From NCBI GenBank assembly GCA_002900995.3, contig CM035307.1, forward strand, positions 3,534,001-3,598,000: 64,000 nt of DNA. Reading direction: 5' to 3'. A program made the translations under genes and the position numbers. This stretch comes from Ganoderma boninense. Its lineage: Eukaryota; Basidiomycota; Agaricomycetes; Polyporales; Polyporaceae. Shown here one piece after another: positions 34,668 to 46,700 of this stretch. The notes under the pieces are model-generated. The model worked only from the letters and a program-made list of their open reading frames with translations. It did not search any database and was not told where the DNA came from. Within the stretch, counting starts at the first letter, position 1. Each line of letters starts with the position of its first letter.

Positions 34668-37190
34668 TTACATTTGCCCCCTTCTCATCAAGTTCCTCCG
34701 AACCCGCCGACGCTCCCCACCTGCTCCTTCCCCCTTCCCCCACCGGAGATATGGCACCTTGCCACGTTCGTAGCCCGCAATCTCTCCACCGTCATCCAGT
34801 GTTCTAAAGTCCAACATTCCCCATACCGGCAGCTGCAATTCACCCATCACGAGCACCCGTGCTGAACCCAGGACACTCGCCGGGACGGGTGTAAGCAGCT
34901 GCATACGCGCGGACGGTGTAGTTGAAATCGCTCGAACAACGGCCAGGCCCAGACACTTGGATGTATATGGCGAAGGGGGAGGGGCCCCTTGCTCGTAACA
35001 GAGTACACCTGGTCCCTCGTCGCCCTCAGCGTCGACAGCTACGTGCTCGTCCAGAGTCCCAGGTTGGCAACTGACGAGACCGACGATAGAGCACCTAAGG
35101 GCCTGAGCCACTTCGCCAGCAACGACGTCTTCAGCCCCTCCACCTGTGAGAAAGACTTGATCGAATGCGGCTCGAGTGTCCACCTCGTATGGATGCTGAG
35201 CGCATAATGGAACCAACGAATTCCACGAGGTCGCTATGCGCGAGGTTAGAGCTGATGGAGACAGCTCGTCGGGGAAAACAGCGTGAAGATAGGACAGCAT
35301 AGATAGATTTCGCTGGTCTGCCGCTGTGTAGTGGTTTGAGACCGGTGGAGGTCGGACGCTCTCCAGTGAGTAGACACATCTGCCATCCAGTCCACTGGAG
35401 TTTGAAAATCGGTATCGGCGGTCCCCAATCGTCGCTGGCCGAAGCATCAAAGGAGAAGATGTGGGACGGCTGGACGATGTCCTCGAGCTTGCCTGAGAGT
35501 GAGGCCCCCAGACCTTTGGTCCAGCCCATCGTGTTGACAACTAGAGGGATGAAGGAACTAGTGCGACCATCTTCTGAGCCTGATTCTTCAAGGGCCGGGT
35601 TCTGGATTTCGAGCTCGTAAAGCTGCATTAGAGCTTGTATGGAGTCGACATAGTGTGACGGTGTTGTCTTTGGGGAGGTCGCACCAACGAAGTGAGCTGC
35701 ATATGGAATGCTCGGATGAGAGAAAGATGGTCCTGTATTCTGACTGAGACAGTGCGTGAAGTAGGTGGATTGGGCTACTTACCGAAGATAGGCTGCTCGA
35801 CCACATTCAAGCTGACCATGCCTCCCGGAGTGAATTCAGATTGACCGATATCACACTCCAAATAGGCGACGCGCTGAAACCTGGTGTGTGCACTCAATGT
35901 GATGTTCTAAGTCGCAGTTATACATCCACTTACTTGGAAAGGAGCTGATTGAGTATGAGCCTGGCAAATGTGCTCTTTCCTGCGTTCTTTGATCCTCTTA
36001 TCAGATATGTGCGTTTTTGAACTGAGAATTCGTCCTCATTGCTCCACGCCGAGGAGACGGTTTTGATTGCAGCGTCCCAAGATGAAGGGATGTCCAACGG
36101 AAACACGTCAGGCGTTTGGTGAGAGAGCTGCACGCATCGACATCTGAGAGGGAGATTCCAGGTGAATGTATTCGAAAACGTACAAAATACACTGTATCAA
36201 GTCCCAGGTCAAACCTCATTTGGTCTCGATGCCAGCGCGAAGGGGAAAAGAATCCGTCGAACGTTCTGCAAATCTTCCCCAACCCTTCGATACCCGTCTG
36301 GAGTTCCTGCAGGACAACTACAGCGCCAAAGGATTTTGCAGCCTCCGCGACGTCGAGAGGTAATGTTGGCAAAGCAGATGGGTTTGCTGCGGAGCCCCCG
36401 AGAGGGAGACATTGCATGATGGGCACTGGGGCTGAGCGTGGAGCGAAAACTGAGAACGAAGTGGGCGAAGTCATGAGAGTGGCCCCGCCGAGGGTGACGG
36501 CTCCCCGTAGAACAGAGATTGAATATGTGCCAAGCAAGGCAACGGAGTCGGACGGAGAGAGCAAGAGAGCAGTTCGCTTCCGCAAGGGCTGGTTGGTGAT
36601 CTGGGAAGGCGCAAGGTAAAAGACATTTTGATTGAGGATAGGTCTGAAGGTTGATAGGGCGGAGAACGGTTGGAGAAGGACGCTGTCCTGTGGTGATGTT
36701 ATGGGCAAGTTAAGGATAGTGGCAGAGTCATCCATCCCACCGTCTTCTTCATCCGAGGAGTCTGGCAGAGGAGCGCTTGGGGACCACGCTCGCGTACGAG
36801 GGAAGGTGTGGGAATTTGGTTGTGATTTTGAGAGATGAGGATGTTCATCTTCGGATAGGATGCCAGGGGATGTGGAAGAAGATTCAGTGTCGGTGCGGTC
36901 GACTAGAATGACATCGTCCTGGGTCGTGAACGCGTCCGGCTGGGAGAAATACCTGGCAGACTGAGGGGGAGAGGATTTGCGACTACGACTTTTTCTTCTT
37001 TTGGACACATTACCGGCAGGTGCGCTAGGTTTCCTCTTGTGCGGAGTTTGGGGGTGGGGGAAGACTTGTTGGAAATATGGAGCGGAGGTGGGGGACTGGA
37101 GGGAGAAGGAGGCGAGGGTGTTGACTGTGGAGGCGTTTGGGCCTGTGATTGAGAGAGGCGGGCCTTTCGCGCTGCTACGGCACTCAGCAT
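34668..37190 (-). CDS. GRC3: polynucleotide 5'-hydroxyl kinase GRC3 (NOL9 family)
   Basis: Four exons (37190-36184, 36127-35934, 35880-35783, 35732-34668), about 787 residues. The kinase core is explicit: YLIRGSKNAGKSTFARLI (Walker A), then RVAYLECDIGQSEFTPGG (substrate/metal region), VEQPIFGPSF, AHFVGATSPKTTPSHY and LVVNTMGWTKGLG. Grc3 phosphorylates RNA 5' ends with the Las1 nuclease during ITS2 removal in pre-rRNA processing, in the nucleolus. The N-terminal 100 residues are Ser/Pro- and Lys/Arg-rich. Two frame breaks: a base appears missing in a C/G run near 37048-37060, and one base extra within about 35390-35460. Exon phases close only if both are accepted. Divergent from NSE3 with 213 bases between starts. 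Confidence 0.88.
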
Positions 37191-37403
37191 CTGTTGAAAG
37201 TCGGGGCTGGGAGACGGCGAGAGCGAGGAAGAAGCATCAGCCTTTCAGGTGCTCAAGCGCCGGAAAATATGTGGGCGTTTATTGAGAATGCCCAGCCACC
37301 GACGCGACGCGACTGCCCGGGACGCGTCGGGGATCTCTCAGATCTCTTACCACTCCTTTCCTCGTCCACGACCGTCACTTGCGAGGAACTCACTCTCAGT
37401 AGC
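37191..37403. promoter_or_regulatory. divergent promoter of GRC3 and NSE3
   Basis: Only 213 bases separate the two opposite start codons, so regulatory sequence must be shared or interleaved. Confidence 0.5.
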
Positions 37404-39244
37404 ATGGTTCGCCAAACACGCTCCCAGCGTCCCCCGCAACCCTCCCAATCGCAGCCACCGCGAGCCACTCAGGGTGGCAGGTCGCGACGCCCACAAGCCG
37501 AAGAGGACCCTGAAGAAGACGACCATATGCAAGATGCACCAGGTGAAGACGAAGGGGGCGACAGAGGTGACGGAGTGAGTCGTTTCATCTCTACGCGTGT
37601 ACCTTCGCCCAACGCTCTCGGCCCCCATAGGAAATCGAGAAGAAGGCTCGCGACCTAGTCCGCCTCGCCCTCTTCCACGAGCAACGCAGGCTACCGCTAA
37701 GAAGGGACGAGATATCCAAGAAGGGTACCTCTGACGCACTTTAATCCATTTCCCGTCTGTTAAAAGCACCTTTAACAGTCCTGGGCTCAGGCACGCGCAT
37801 ATTCAATGCCGTCCTTGCTTCCGCGAATCAAATCCTCCAGAAGACTTTCGCCATGGAACTCGTGGAGATGCAGGCCATGCCATCCGACAAGGATATGAGC
37901 GAGAAGGATGCAGACCTTCTCAAGAATACTGGCATCAAGAAACGAGGCGAGTCCTTCCGCTTCTGCTGCGACGCTGAGTAGCCACAGGACTTTGAGGGGA
38001 TCACTGGTGTCTTCTCTTGCATCCCCAATCGTTCAGGGCAATGACCACCTGCGCACTACTTATCACTCCCTCTCTTTATCCTGCGAGACGTTTAAAGAGG
38101 ACCATGGGCGCAAGTAGACTCTACGTCCCGTTTAACCTGCACAGAAACGTCAGCCATCTACCTCGATCGGCAGGGACGCGTCTCCCAGCGGAACCATACC
38201 CTTCAGTCAGTCATGCCTATGGCACCTGCTACCCGGCCCCTAAGCGAGTCTCGCGCATAACCCGCCATTATCCATTTGATGTTCTTTGGTTGTATGCCCA
38301 AACGTTTCCAACATCCCCGTCTATGTCTCGTTTCATTCTATTGGCTGCTATTTCATCCCATATATATGTATAGGGGAACTCATGTCCAACCGGCCGTGAA
38401 ATGATATATACACACCCCGTCTTCAGCAGCATTGGCTCTGACGTATTGACTTCGCTGACTACGACCCACACAGCTGCACCAACTGGCACAAAGTCTTACA
38501 TCCTTCGGTCCCTGCTTGACCCCGCGCTCATCGAGCAAGCTTGTGCCCCCGATGTCGAGATCCGTGAACTTGAGCAGAAGGAGCTTGTGGATGAGAACGA
38601 AGAGTTCGCCGAAGACGACATCGGCCAGCGATCGACGGGCAGTATCTTCGCATGGCACGCTTCGGACCAGCTCGCGTCGACGGGTATCCTGTATGTCATC
38701 CTCGCGCTCATCCTTGTGGAGGGACGCGTGATGAGCGACAGTACGTGCATTCTTAGCGCTTTCCTTCTGCGAGGCTGCTGACGCGTTTTCTCCAGATGAC
38801 CTGCGCGCGATTCTTAAGCGGTTGCAACTCCCCGCTAGCACCCCTATCCCGCTCAGCAGCCAAGCGACGGCTCAGTCGGTCACGATTGACGCGTACCTCT
38901 CCCAGCTCATGCGGCAGGGCTATATTGAGAAACATCGTGTGGGGACCGCGGCTGGAAAAGGTGGCAATAAGCGGGCGCGGGCAACGCAAGCACCCGCCGG
39001 GACGGACGACCATCTTCAGGCGTTCGAGTGGCGGTGGGGACCCCGGGCGTTGACGGAGGTGGGAGAGCGGGGGATTGCGCAGTTCGTTGCAGAGTTCATG
39101 GCGGGCCAGCCTGGGCAGGGAGAGGATGGAGAGGAGGATGCGGTGGGTGCGTCGCAAGATGAAGGAACGCAGAAGCGTGTGCAGATCATCTTCAAGGGGA
39201 TCGAACGTGCTGCTGCAGGAGGCCAGCTGCTCGAAGCACGGTGA
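37404..39244 (+). CDS. NSE3: MAGE-domain protein, SMC5/6 subunit Nse3
   Basis: Five exons: 37404-37574, 37631-37724, 37779-37946, 38474-38740, 38796-39244, giving 382 residues in phase. A charged, disordered N-terminus precedes the MAGE homology domain: ARDLVRLALFHEQRRLPLRR, then KSYILRSLLDPALIEQ, STGILYVILALILVEG, DNDLRAILKRL and YLSQLMRQGYIEKHR (second winged helix). The C-terminal half contains FEWRWGPRALTEVGERGIAQF. Nse3 with Nse1 and Nse4 forms the regulatory head of the SMC5/6 complex in DNA repair. The third intron (37947-38473) is unusual: 527 nt, with a GC donor (GCGAGT); its ends keep the frame exactly. Confidence 0.9.
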
Positions 39245-39697
39245 ATCACACGTTGACATATTTCACATCTTGTATTGTATCATGTACGAGTAGTACGCTA
39301 TTGTACCACCAGCACTTTCTAGCTGTAGAGGAGGGAGAGGAGGACGAGGCTAAGTCCAGTTTCGTACTACAGTCACTCAGATGACATAATGTCATAGACA
39401 GAGTACAACATTCCATACCAAATATTCAAGGCCCAAATACAGCCTTTTCTTGATCACTAGAAGACCTGATACTCGAACGTTGGGCACAACCGAGCTCTGT
39501 CTTTCGTACACAGGGAGACGCTCGAGGAGCTTGTAGCTACGCAACCATTGAAAGAGAACGAAAGGCGCTTGCGTTGGCGGATCTGATCATCTGAGATATT
39601 TGAGCAAGATTTGAGGCCTGAGAGAGAGCATGGCTCACTCCTCCCAGTCCTCGTCCGTCGTCGGCTTCACTTACGCTCCGTCGTTTCGACACCGCCC
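39245..39697. other. intergenic region between NSE3 and TSR2
   Basis: About 450 bases holding the NSE3 3' end and the TSR2 promoter. Nothing else recognised. Confidence 0.4.
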
Positions 39698-40246
39698 ATG
39701 GCTTCTCTCAGCCCGCCACAGTCCTCCGTCCTTTTTGCTCGTGGCGTGATCGCACGTCTTGCCTACTGGCCCGCCCTCCGCATCGCTGTCGACCAAGGCT
39801 GGGGTGGCCCTGAATCCACCGAGAAGCGCACTTGGCTCGCCTCTGTGCTCGTCGACGACTTCGAGGAACAAAATCCCAAACCGGATCTCGACTATGTCGA
39901 AGATCGCTTGCTGCAGATCATGGCCGACGAGTTCGATGCCAACTTGGAAGACGGGAGCGCAGAGGCAGTCGCAAAGGATGTCGTCAGGTTGTGGGAGGAG
40001 GTTTCAGAGGGAAAGACAGACCTATTGATGGACTTCGAGACCAAGGCAGATCAGTTGAAGGGGAAGAAAATCGTGGTCGAAGAGGCAGCGGGAGATAATA
40101 GCGATTGGGAGGATATGAGCGACGACGAAGAATCTGAAGAGGGGGCTCCACAGCTGGTCGAGAGGCAACAGTCTCCAAAAGAACAACCCGAAGTTGACGA
40201 AGATGGCTTTACCACCGTCAAGGGCAAGGGCAAAAACCACAGGTAG
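39698..40246 (+). CDS. TSR2: pre-rRNA-processing protein TSR2
   Basis: A single exon of 182 residues. The ATG at 39698 was chosen because it directly precedes the conserved start LFARGVIARLAYWPAL; an upstream in-frame ATG at 39611 would add 29 unlike residues. The WGG-type motif AVDQGWGGPES is present, as are a helical middle (DYVEDRLLQIMADEF) and an acidic C-terminus (DNSDWEDMSDDEESEEG) ending in a basic patch. Tsr2 is an escort for eS26 (Rps26) and acts in 20S pre-rRNA processing. Confidence 0.93.
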   Translation: MASLSPPQSSVLFARGVIARLAYWPALRIAVDQGWGGPESTEKRTWLASVLVDDFEEQNPKPDLDYVEDRLLQIMADEFDANLEDGSAEAVAKDVVRLWEEVSEGKTDLLMDFETKADQLKGKKIVVEEAAGDNSDWEDMSDDEESEEGAPQLVERQQSPKEQPEVDEDGFTTVKGKGKNHR

Positions 40247-40475
40247 CCGTCGTTATGTTCAGCGTACGTGAACAGACCCCATCCCGCTTGCAATGAACCT
40301 CAAAAGAGCTGGAACAGTGCGGTCATGGTGTGCATCCAACTCGCCCAGGATCACGTTGCTGAACCCAAAAGTAGCGGGCATATTAGATTCTACGTCTACA
40401 ACAACGCTTTTGATATGGCATCATACGACCGTACGACGACTCAGGTGTAGGGTAGTGACAGTCCTAGGATGTAAT

Positions 40476-41734
40476 TTAAGACTGGGAGACGAACTTCTTG
40501 CCCTTCTCGATGTTCTTCTTGAGGTCGGGCAAGCAAGCCGCCAGCAGCTCCTGTTCCTCCGCTGAGAGCTGGCCAATGGGGAGGATCTTCTCGACACCGT
40601 TGGGCTGCACGCATTACAAGAATCAGCGGGTTTCAGCACATTGTGGAGAATTCAACTTACGCCAAGTTCAACATTGGAAGAGAAGAAGTCAATGCCCTGG
40701 TCAGCAAAGAGAGGGCTCTTAACGAAGGTGGGGGTGACGACACCCTTCTCGCCGCTGAGTGCACGAAGGAGGTCCCCAGTGAAGCGGGCACCGGCGTACG
40801 CCATGGAGAGCGTTGCTGAGCCTGCACCCTCCTTGGCCTGCACGACCTCGTCACCACCGAACTGGATGCGGTGGACGAGCTTCTTGTAAACCTCGCCAGT
40901 GACGCCGTTGCCATACGGGGTCTGGGAAAGCAGAGGGACGATCGTAGCGCCCGAGTGGCCACCGACGACGGTCACAGGAACATCCTTGGGGTCGGCACCA
41001 GCAATGCCGGCAAGGAAGCGCTGGGCACGGACAACGTCGAGGGTGGTGACACCGAAGACGCGGGCGGGGTCGTAAACGCCAGCCTTCTCAAGGACGGCAG
41101 AAACGATAGGGACCGTCGAGTTGACGGGGTTGAGATGACGAGAATGTGGGCCTTGGGGGAGACACGGGCGACGGCGGCGGCGAGGTCGCGGACGATGGAG
41201 GCGTTGGTGTTGAAAAGGTCGTCACGGGTCATCTAAATGACGGCGATACTCGGGGTTAGAACGGAAAGGAAAGGAGACGGACCGAGAGCGGTTCTTACTC
41301 CAGGCTGGGCAAATGGGGGGGCCCCGTCAGACATCAAAACCTTGACTAGCAGCGAGAAGTAGGCGTACCTTACGGGGAACACCAGCGGGAATGACGACAA
41401 CATCCGTACCCTCAAGGGCCTGGTCAAGCTTGTCGGCAGGGTAGCCGGTGACCTTGATTGATGCGAGGTGAGGCTACATGTAGCGGGAGCGGGGCAACAC
41501 GCGAACGCACCACACTGTTGGTGTCGACGTGGGAGACATCGGCAGCAACGCCGGGGGCACCGCGGATGTCGTAGAGGGAAAGCTCGGTGACGTGGGGGTT
41601 GAGCTTGAGGAGGAGGGACAAGGGCTGGCCGATTCCTCCGCCAGCGCACCGAGAACGGCGACCTTGGACTGGCGCGCAGCCGAGGACGAGAACTGGCGAG
41701 CAGAGAGGGAGCGGGCAGCGGCGCGGAAGAGCAT
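40476..41734 (-). CDS. mitochondrial malate dehydrogenase (frame broken)
   Basis: Exons 41734-41511, 41452-41369, 41304-41299, 41232-40661 and 40604-40476, about 337 residues. An N-terminal Arg/Ser presequence ([18 protein letters not shown]) is followed by the NAD loop around [15 protein letters not shown], then [47 protein letters not shown] and [14 protein letters not shown] (catalytic His). It oxidises malate to oxaloacetate in the TCA cycle. Exon 3 is only six nucleotides (Pro-Gly of PRKPGMTR). Two frame breaks interrupt conserved text: near 41645 (two extra bases or one missing, in the NAD loop) and near 41129 (one missing, in the ISNPVNS region). Divergent from cyclin C, 239 bases apart. 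Confidence 0.9.
41299..41304 (-). other. 6-nt microexon of malate dehydrogenase
   Basis: Six bases coding Pro-Gly lie between a GCCCAG acceptor and a GTAAGA donor. They complete the conserved PRKPGMTRDD segment, whose remaining residues lie in the flanking exons in phase 0. Confidence 0.75.
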
Positions 41735-41973
41735 GGCGGACGTGGCTGGCGTGGGCGGAGTCGTGCAGAAAAGGCGGAGGAGTGGGGCAGGAGGAAAGGA
41801 CGTGGAGAGAAGCGTGGGACGCGTCGACGCTGCGTTTTTGAGTCGAGCCGGGCGCGGCGTCGGAGCAGGTCGGGTCTCTCTGCGTCGCCTGAGCTCGCCT
41901 CGGCCGCGCTCCCCAGCGGCCCCCTCCCAATCCCCGCCCACCCACTGGCCTCAGCACTGACCTCATCATCACA

Positions 41974-43489
41974 ATGGCCACCGACTTCTGGTCCAGCTCC
42001 CACTAGTACGTCGCCCATTCCCAATCCCCACTCCATCCGTGCTCAGCCTCTCCTCCCAAGCAAACGCTGGGTCGTCGACCGCGCCACCCTCCACCAGGCC
42101 CGTTCCGATGATCTCCAGTACGTCGACAACCCGGAATACCTCGGCTTTCTCAACATATTCTTTGCCAACCGTGAGCCTATCTCACCCGTCCAATCCCCCG
42201 CATCGGTGTCGTCATTCATCGCCCCTGCCCCATCGCAGTCATATCCAAGCTCGGCAAGAAACTCCAGCTGAGACAAAGGGTGATTGCCACTGCGACCGTC
42301 TTCTTCCGCCGTTTCTACGTCAAGAACTCCTACTGCGAGACGGACCCCTTCATCGTCATCGCTGCCTGCTGCTATGTTGCCGCAAAGGCAGAAGAGTCTC
42401 CGGTCCACATCAAGAATGTTGTCTCGGAAGCTCGCATGCTCTTCGGTAGTGAGTCCCTCTGGCACACGCTCGCGGCGTGGTTGACGTGCAACGTTAACAG
42501 GAGAAGAGTATGGCATAAAGTCATTCCCCTCTGACAACTCAAAGCTAGCCGAGATGGAGTTTTACCTTGTTGACGAACTCGAATGCGACCTCACCATTTT
42601 CCATCCCTACCGTACACTCATGACGCTCTGCGGAAAGGAAGGAGGTGCCGCCATCCCTGAGGCAGAAGCAGGGGAAGCAGACGCTGATGATGTTGACGGT
42701 CTCCGATATTGGGGAACAGGCGAAGGCAAACTGGAGCTGCAAGAAGGTGCGTTACAAATGGCCTGGTGCGTCCCTCTTTTTCGACTTCTGCTCGGCATGG
42801 AATCCTCTAAAGCTCCTGAAAGGTTCATTATCAATGACACCTATCGTTCTGAACTCTGCCTATTGTATCCCCCACATCTCATCGCCATTGCCGCCATCTA
42901 CTTGACACTGGTATTCCATGCTCCGACGCGCACTTCTATCCAGCAATCTGCTTCCTCCTCGCATTCACATTCCCATACCTCCCATCACAGCCATTCCGGC
43001 TCCCCGACCCGTCGCTCCTCCCGCTCCGCTTCACACAGCCAGAAGAAGCAACATCATCAACAAGATGTCATCGGCTTCATGGCTGGGCTGAATGTCAGCA
43101 TGAGCTTAGTCGCCACCATCGCACAGGAGATCATTTCCTTGTATGCTTTATGGGATCGTTACAGCGAAGACTCAAACGTCAACGCAGACACGGCCAGGTC
43201 CTCGTTCGTGCACAAGGCATCACTGACGAGTGGCAGCAGCGCAGCTCGAAAGGCCGGCATAAGGTCCGGGAGAGCTTCTGGAGTCATCGGCGATGGAATA
43301 GCAGCTGGTGGGGATGTCCTTGGTATACAAGAGGAGGACAACACACGGAACGAGATTATTACCCCTACCCTTCTCGTCCAACTTCTGCTTAGGATGAGAG
43401 AACATCGCATGGCTGACTTGGCGCATCCTGCTAGTGGGAGGCCTGTTGCGGTCAACAAGATGCTGGAACGAACACAGGCAGCTGGCTAA
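41974..43489 (+). CDS. SRB11: cyclin C (Mediator CDK8-module cyclin)
   Basis: Five exons: 41974-42005, 42061-42170, 42239-42445, 42501-42765, 42823-43489, giving 426 residues in phase. The N-terminus [18 protein letters not shown] is characteristic of cyclin C, followed by the cyclin box ([42 protein letters not shown]) and the second fold ([27 protein letters not shown]). It partners CDK8/Srb10 in the Mediator kinase module. It is longer than animal cyclin C because of an acidic insert (about residues 170-205) and a His/Ser-rich insert (about residues 255-290), common in basidiomycete proteins. Converges with PMT2, 227 bases apart. No frame break. Confidence 0.93.
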
Positions 43490-43716
43490 CTGCTATTAGG
43501 AATGTTAGGACCGAAGTTTGGATGCCTGTCGTCGTCCGTCCCAATGGTGCACCTGAGATCATGTCACTGATACCTATTATAACCTTCTAGCGTTCATCTG
43601 CGAGTTTGTACTGTATCCACTAAGCTTAGATGTACAATCCATATATATTTGTGAGTAAATAAAGGAAGGTCTCGAATCCGCGCAAAGAGCAATGGAGAAA
43701 GATACATCAACTACAG

Positions 43717-46700
43717 TCAATCCTGTTTCGCGTCTGGGAAGAGTTCGTCACGAGCACGGTCCGCCTCAGCCTCTTCCTGTACCTTCGGTCCCTCTGCATG
43801 ATCATGATTGTTGGAGGACGCGTCTTGGGAGGCTGTCGTTGAGGTCTCTGCCGCCGTAGAGCCAGTCCCCGATGATGAGCTTTCACCAATTACGGATGCC
43901 AACGTCTCCGAGGTCCCCATCGGTGCCTCCGAAACCGACTCCGCGTTCTGCGAACTGGGCACCTTTTCGTCGTTCGGAACTTCCGCGTCCTTCTGGGGCA
44001 CTTGGCCTTCCTTGCTCTTCAAATCGTTGTGCGGATGGTCAGCGAAGATGTCACGGCCGGGTTCAGCCTGCCCAAAAGCGAGGGTCGTCGTATCGGCTTC
44101 GGCGGGAGGTTGCTGTTCAAGCTTGACCGGCTCGCCAACGGGGACTACTACAGGACCTTCGTTCAGGTGTTGGTTGACAACTGCTGGGGACGAGGCTTGA
44201 GGCGTTGCAATGCCCCCTTTGTACTGTGAATACTATAAATATGAGAATGCATGAGTAAAAGAAAGATGATCGTGGGCATGAAACAGCTCACATCATCCAG
44301 GAAGTCGTTGCTGCAATGGGATCGACATCTTAGTCGGAATTCTCCATTGAACAACTGTGGAACTCACCAAGAGAAGTCCCAAGTCTTCAACCATTTCGCC
44401 TTATAGCATTTGCTCTTCGTCCACGGTAGGCCGTATGCGAGTGGACTAAAGTACGAGTAGTTCCAAACAGCGATGACAAGGAGCACCCCGGCAATTTGCA
44501 GTCGGGTACGGGGCCGGAGGGCGAAGGTGACAAGGTCGAACACAGTGCACGAAAGCAGGATAGCGAAGTACAGAGCAGGGAAATAATGGTGCAAGAAGAG
44601 TTGACGGCCCATGATGTAGAAGGGTACGTAGTGAAGAGCCCAGCCAATGAAGAGGAATCCGCACATTGCGTCATACTTCACCACTTTTGCTGTGATGGAA
44701 AGGATGAGACAAGCGACTTCGTTCAAACAACAGCACACCTACTGTTCTCGAAATCTCGGAAGCCACGCTTGGCACGGAGAATAAGGAAAGCACGAGCAGC
44801 TGCATAGGCAAAGACAGCAGCGGAGCTTAGATACCAGATCAAGGGGTTTCCCAAGAGGTAGATCTGGCGATTGTCCTTGACCCAGAAGTTCTGTTAACCT
44901 TGAGTAAGCAAACAATATGCTGAAAATTAAGGAAAAGGGACTGACAATACCACGACGCAGACGGGGCCATGCATCTGGTCGGGAATCATACATATGACGG
45001 TCTGTGAGCCCGGCGTTGGTCGTCCACATGACTTGCTGAAGCTCCAAGAATTTAGAGAAAAACCCAGGTAGCTTGTAGTTGACTTTAGGAGCACTGCCGG
45101 GCACTACACGTATTCAGTTTGTGACCATGACGAGATCGGGAGAGAGACATACATTTAGGATGGTAGTTTGTTTCAATGTACCAAAGCGAATTGGCCAAGA
45201 CAGCTTGCTTGTTGCAAGTCACCTCCTGCTGCTCAAAACCCCACTCTGGGAGCTTGACTTTATGCGAGAACAAATAGCAGCCGGTCATGACATGTCTCAG
45301 CCGGAACTGAGTCCTCAACGTTCGCAGACGCTTGCTAGACTCCTTGTCACGTTTGTCACCTCGGTAAATCTCGACGATCCAATCATCGTTCGTGTCACCT
45401 GCGTAGTTCGGAATACCGTACCCAGAGACCTCCTGCTGGAAATCGACATCGGAGACAGGAGGGCGGACATCGTGTGAGTGAAGTGACTTGTCGGTCTGAA
45501 CGTGACGGATTTTAACCCGAGTCCCAGAGGTGATGTACGAGATGTCGTGATCGTTCCAATCAGTGTATGGGTCGCCACTTGCAGACGCATTCACGATGCG
45601 CCAGTCATTGTTGTTGTCGCGGTGGGGGTAGAGGGTAATTTGTTGCTCTATGATCTCACGTCAGACCCAGAAAGATATTATTGTCGCCAGCTGAACGGAG
45701 ACAGACTTACGCTTGCTGCCACCAGGATAAAGATGAGCATGGGAGTGTAGGTAACCCCCCTGAGTATTGACATGTCGAAGGGCAATTTGCGACCCAATAG
45801 CCACATCAGCGAAAGTATCGGCCATCCCACGTCCGTTGAGGGTGTGCTGGAACTCCGAACTCATGAAGCCATCTCCTTCGCCGGAGTTGCTGAGGATGAG
45901 GAAGTGAAGGCCAAACATCGACATGTAAAAGATGACAGGGATCAGGATAAGACATAGCGCGCGGGCGAGGAAATGCTTGATGAACAGTTTGGGTGAGACC
46001 CGAAGGTCGCCAAGGAGATCCCAGAGTTGCTTGAGGGTACCCAAACCAACGGTAGCGATGGTGAAGAGGCCAACCCACTTGCAGCTCACCACTGCGCCGA
46101 GAGACAGCCCGGTCATGGAGAGCCAAATCCACCAGGAATCAGTAAAAGGCTCGTAGTGATCCTCATTACAGAAACCGGTCCAGGCGAACGTGGTAAGGGC
46201 GGTGAAGAAGATGAGAGGAGAGTCGAGGAGGATGTGACGAGACTGAGTGATCATGCCGTTTTCGAAGGTGATGAAGAGGGAGGCGAGGAGGGCAGTTGTG
46301 ACCCGACAGTCGAGTGCGCGCAGAGTAAGGTAAGCGAGGGGCACAGTCGCAACACCCATTAAGGCGGGAACCATGCGCATGGCGACGTAAGGCACGTTTG
46401 TGTACACTCTAGTGAGATGTGAGCCCGCAGAACGTTCTGGCAACGAAGGACGGGAACGTACTTTGCGATGTCCTTGAAATCGAAGTTGCCATCATACCCA
46501 AAGAGCCAGCCGGCGAGTGTGATGAGGAGCTTAGCAAGAGGGGGGTGAACATCTACGAAATAGGAGGATTTGATGTATTTGGAGGCGAATTTGCCGAAGT
46601 GGACTTCGTCGAACCTGAAGGGAGGTGGGTGAGTACCATACGAGGCACATTGGAGCATGTTTGAAGGGTGGAAAGGGGTAAGACATACACAACACTGTTG

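Noticed and set aside
38268..38489. Short minus-strand frame inside the long NSE3 intron as a nested gene
   Set aside because: Only 73 codons, no motif and no splice or promoter support.
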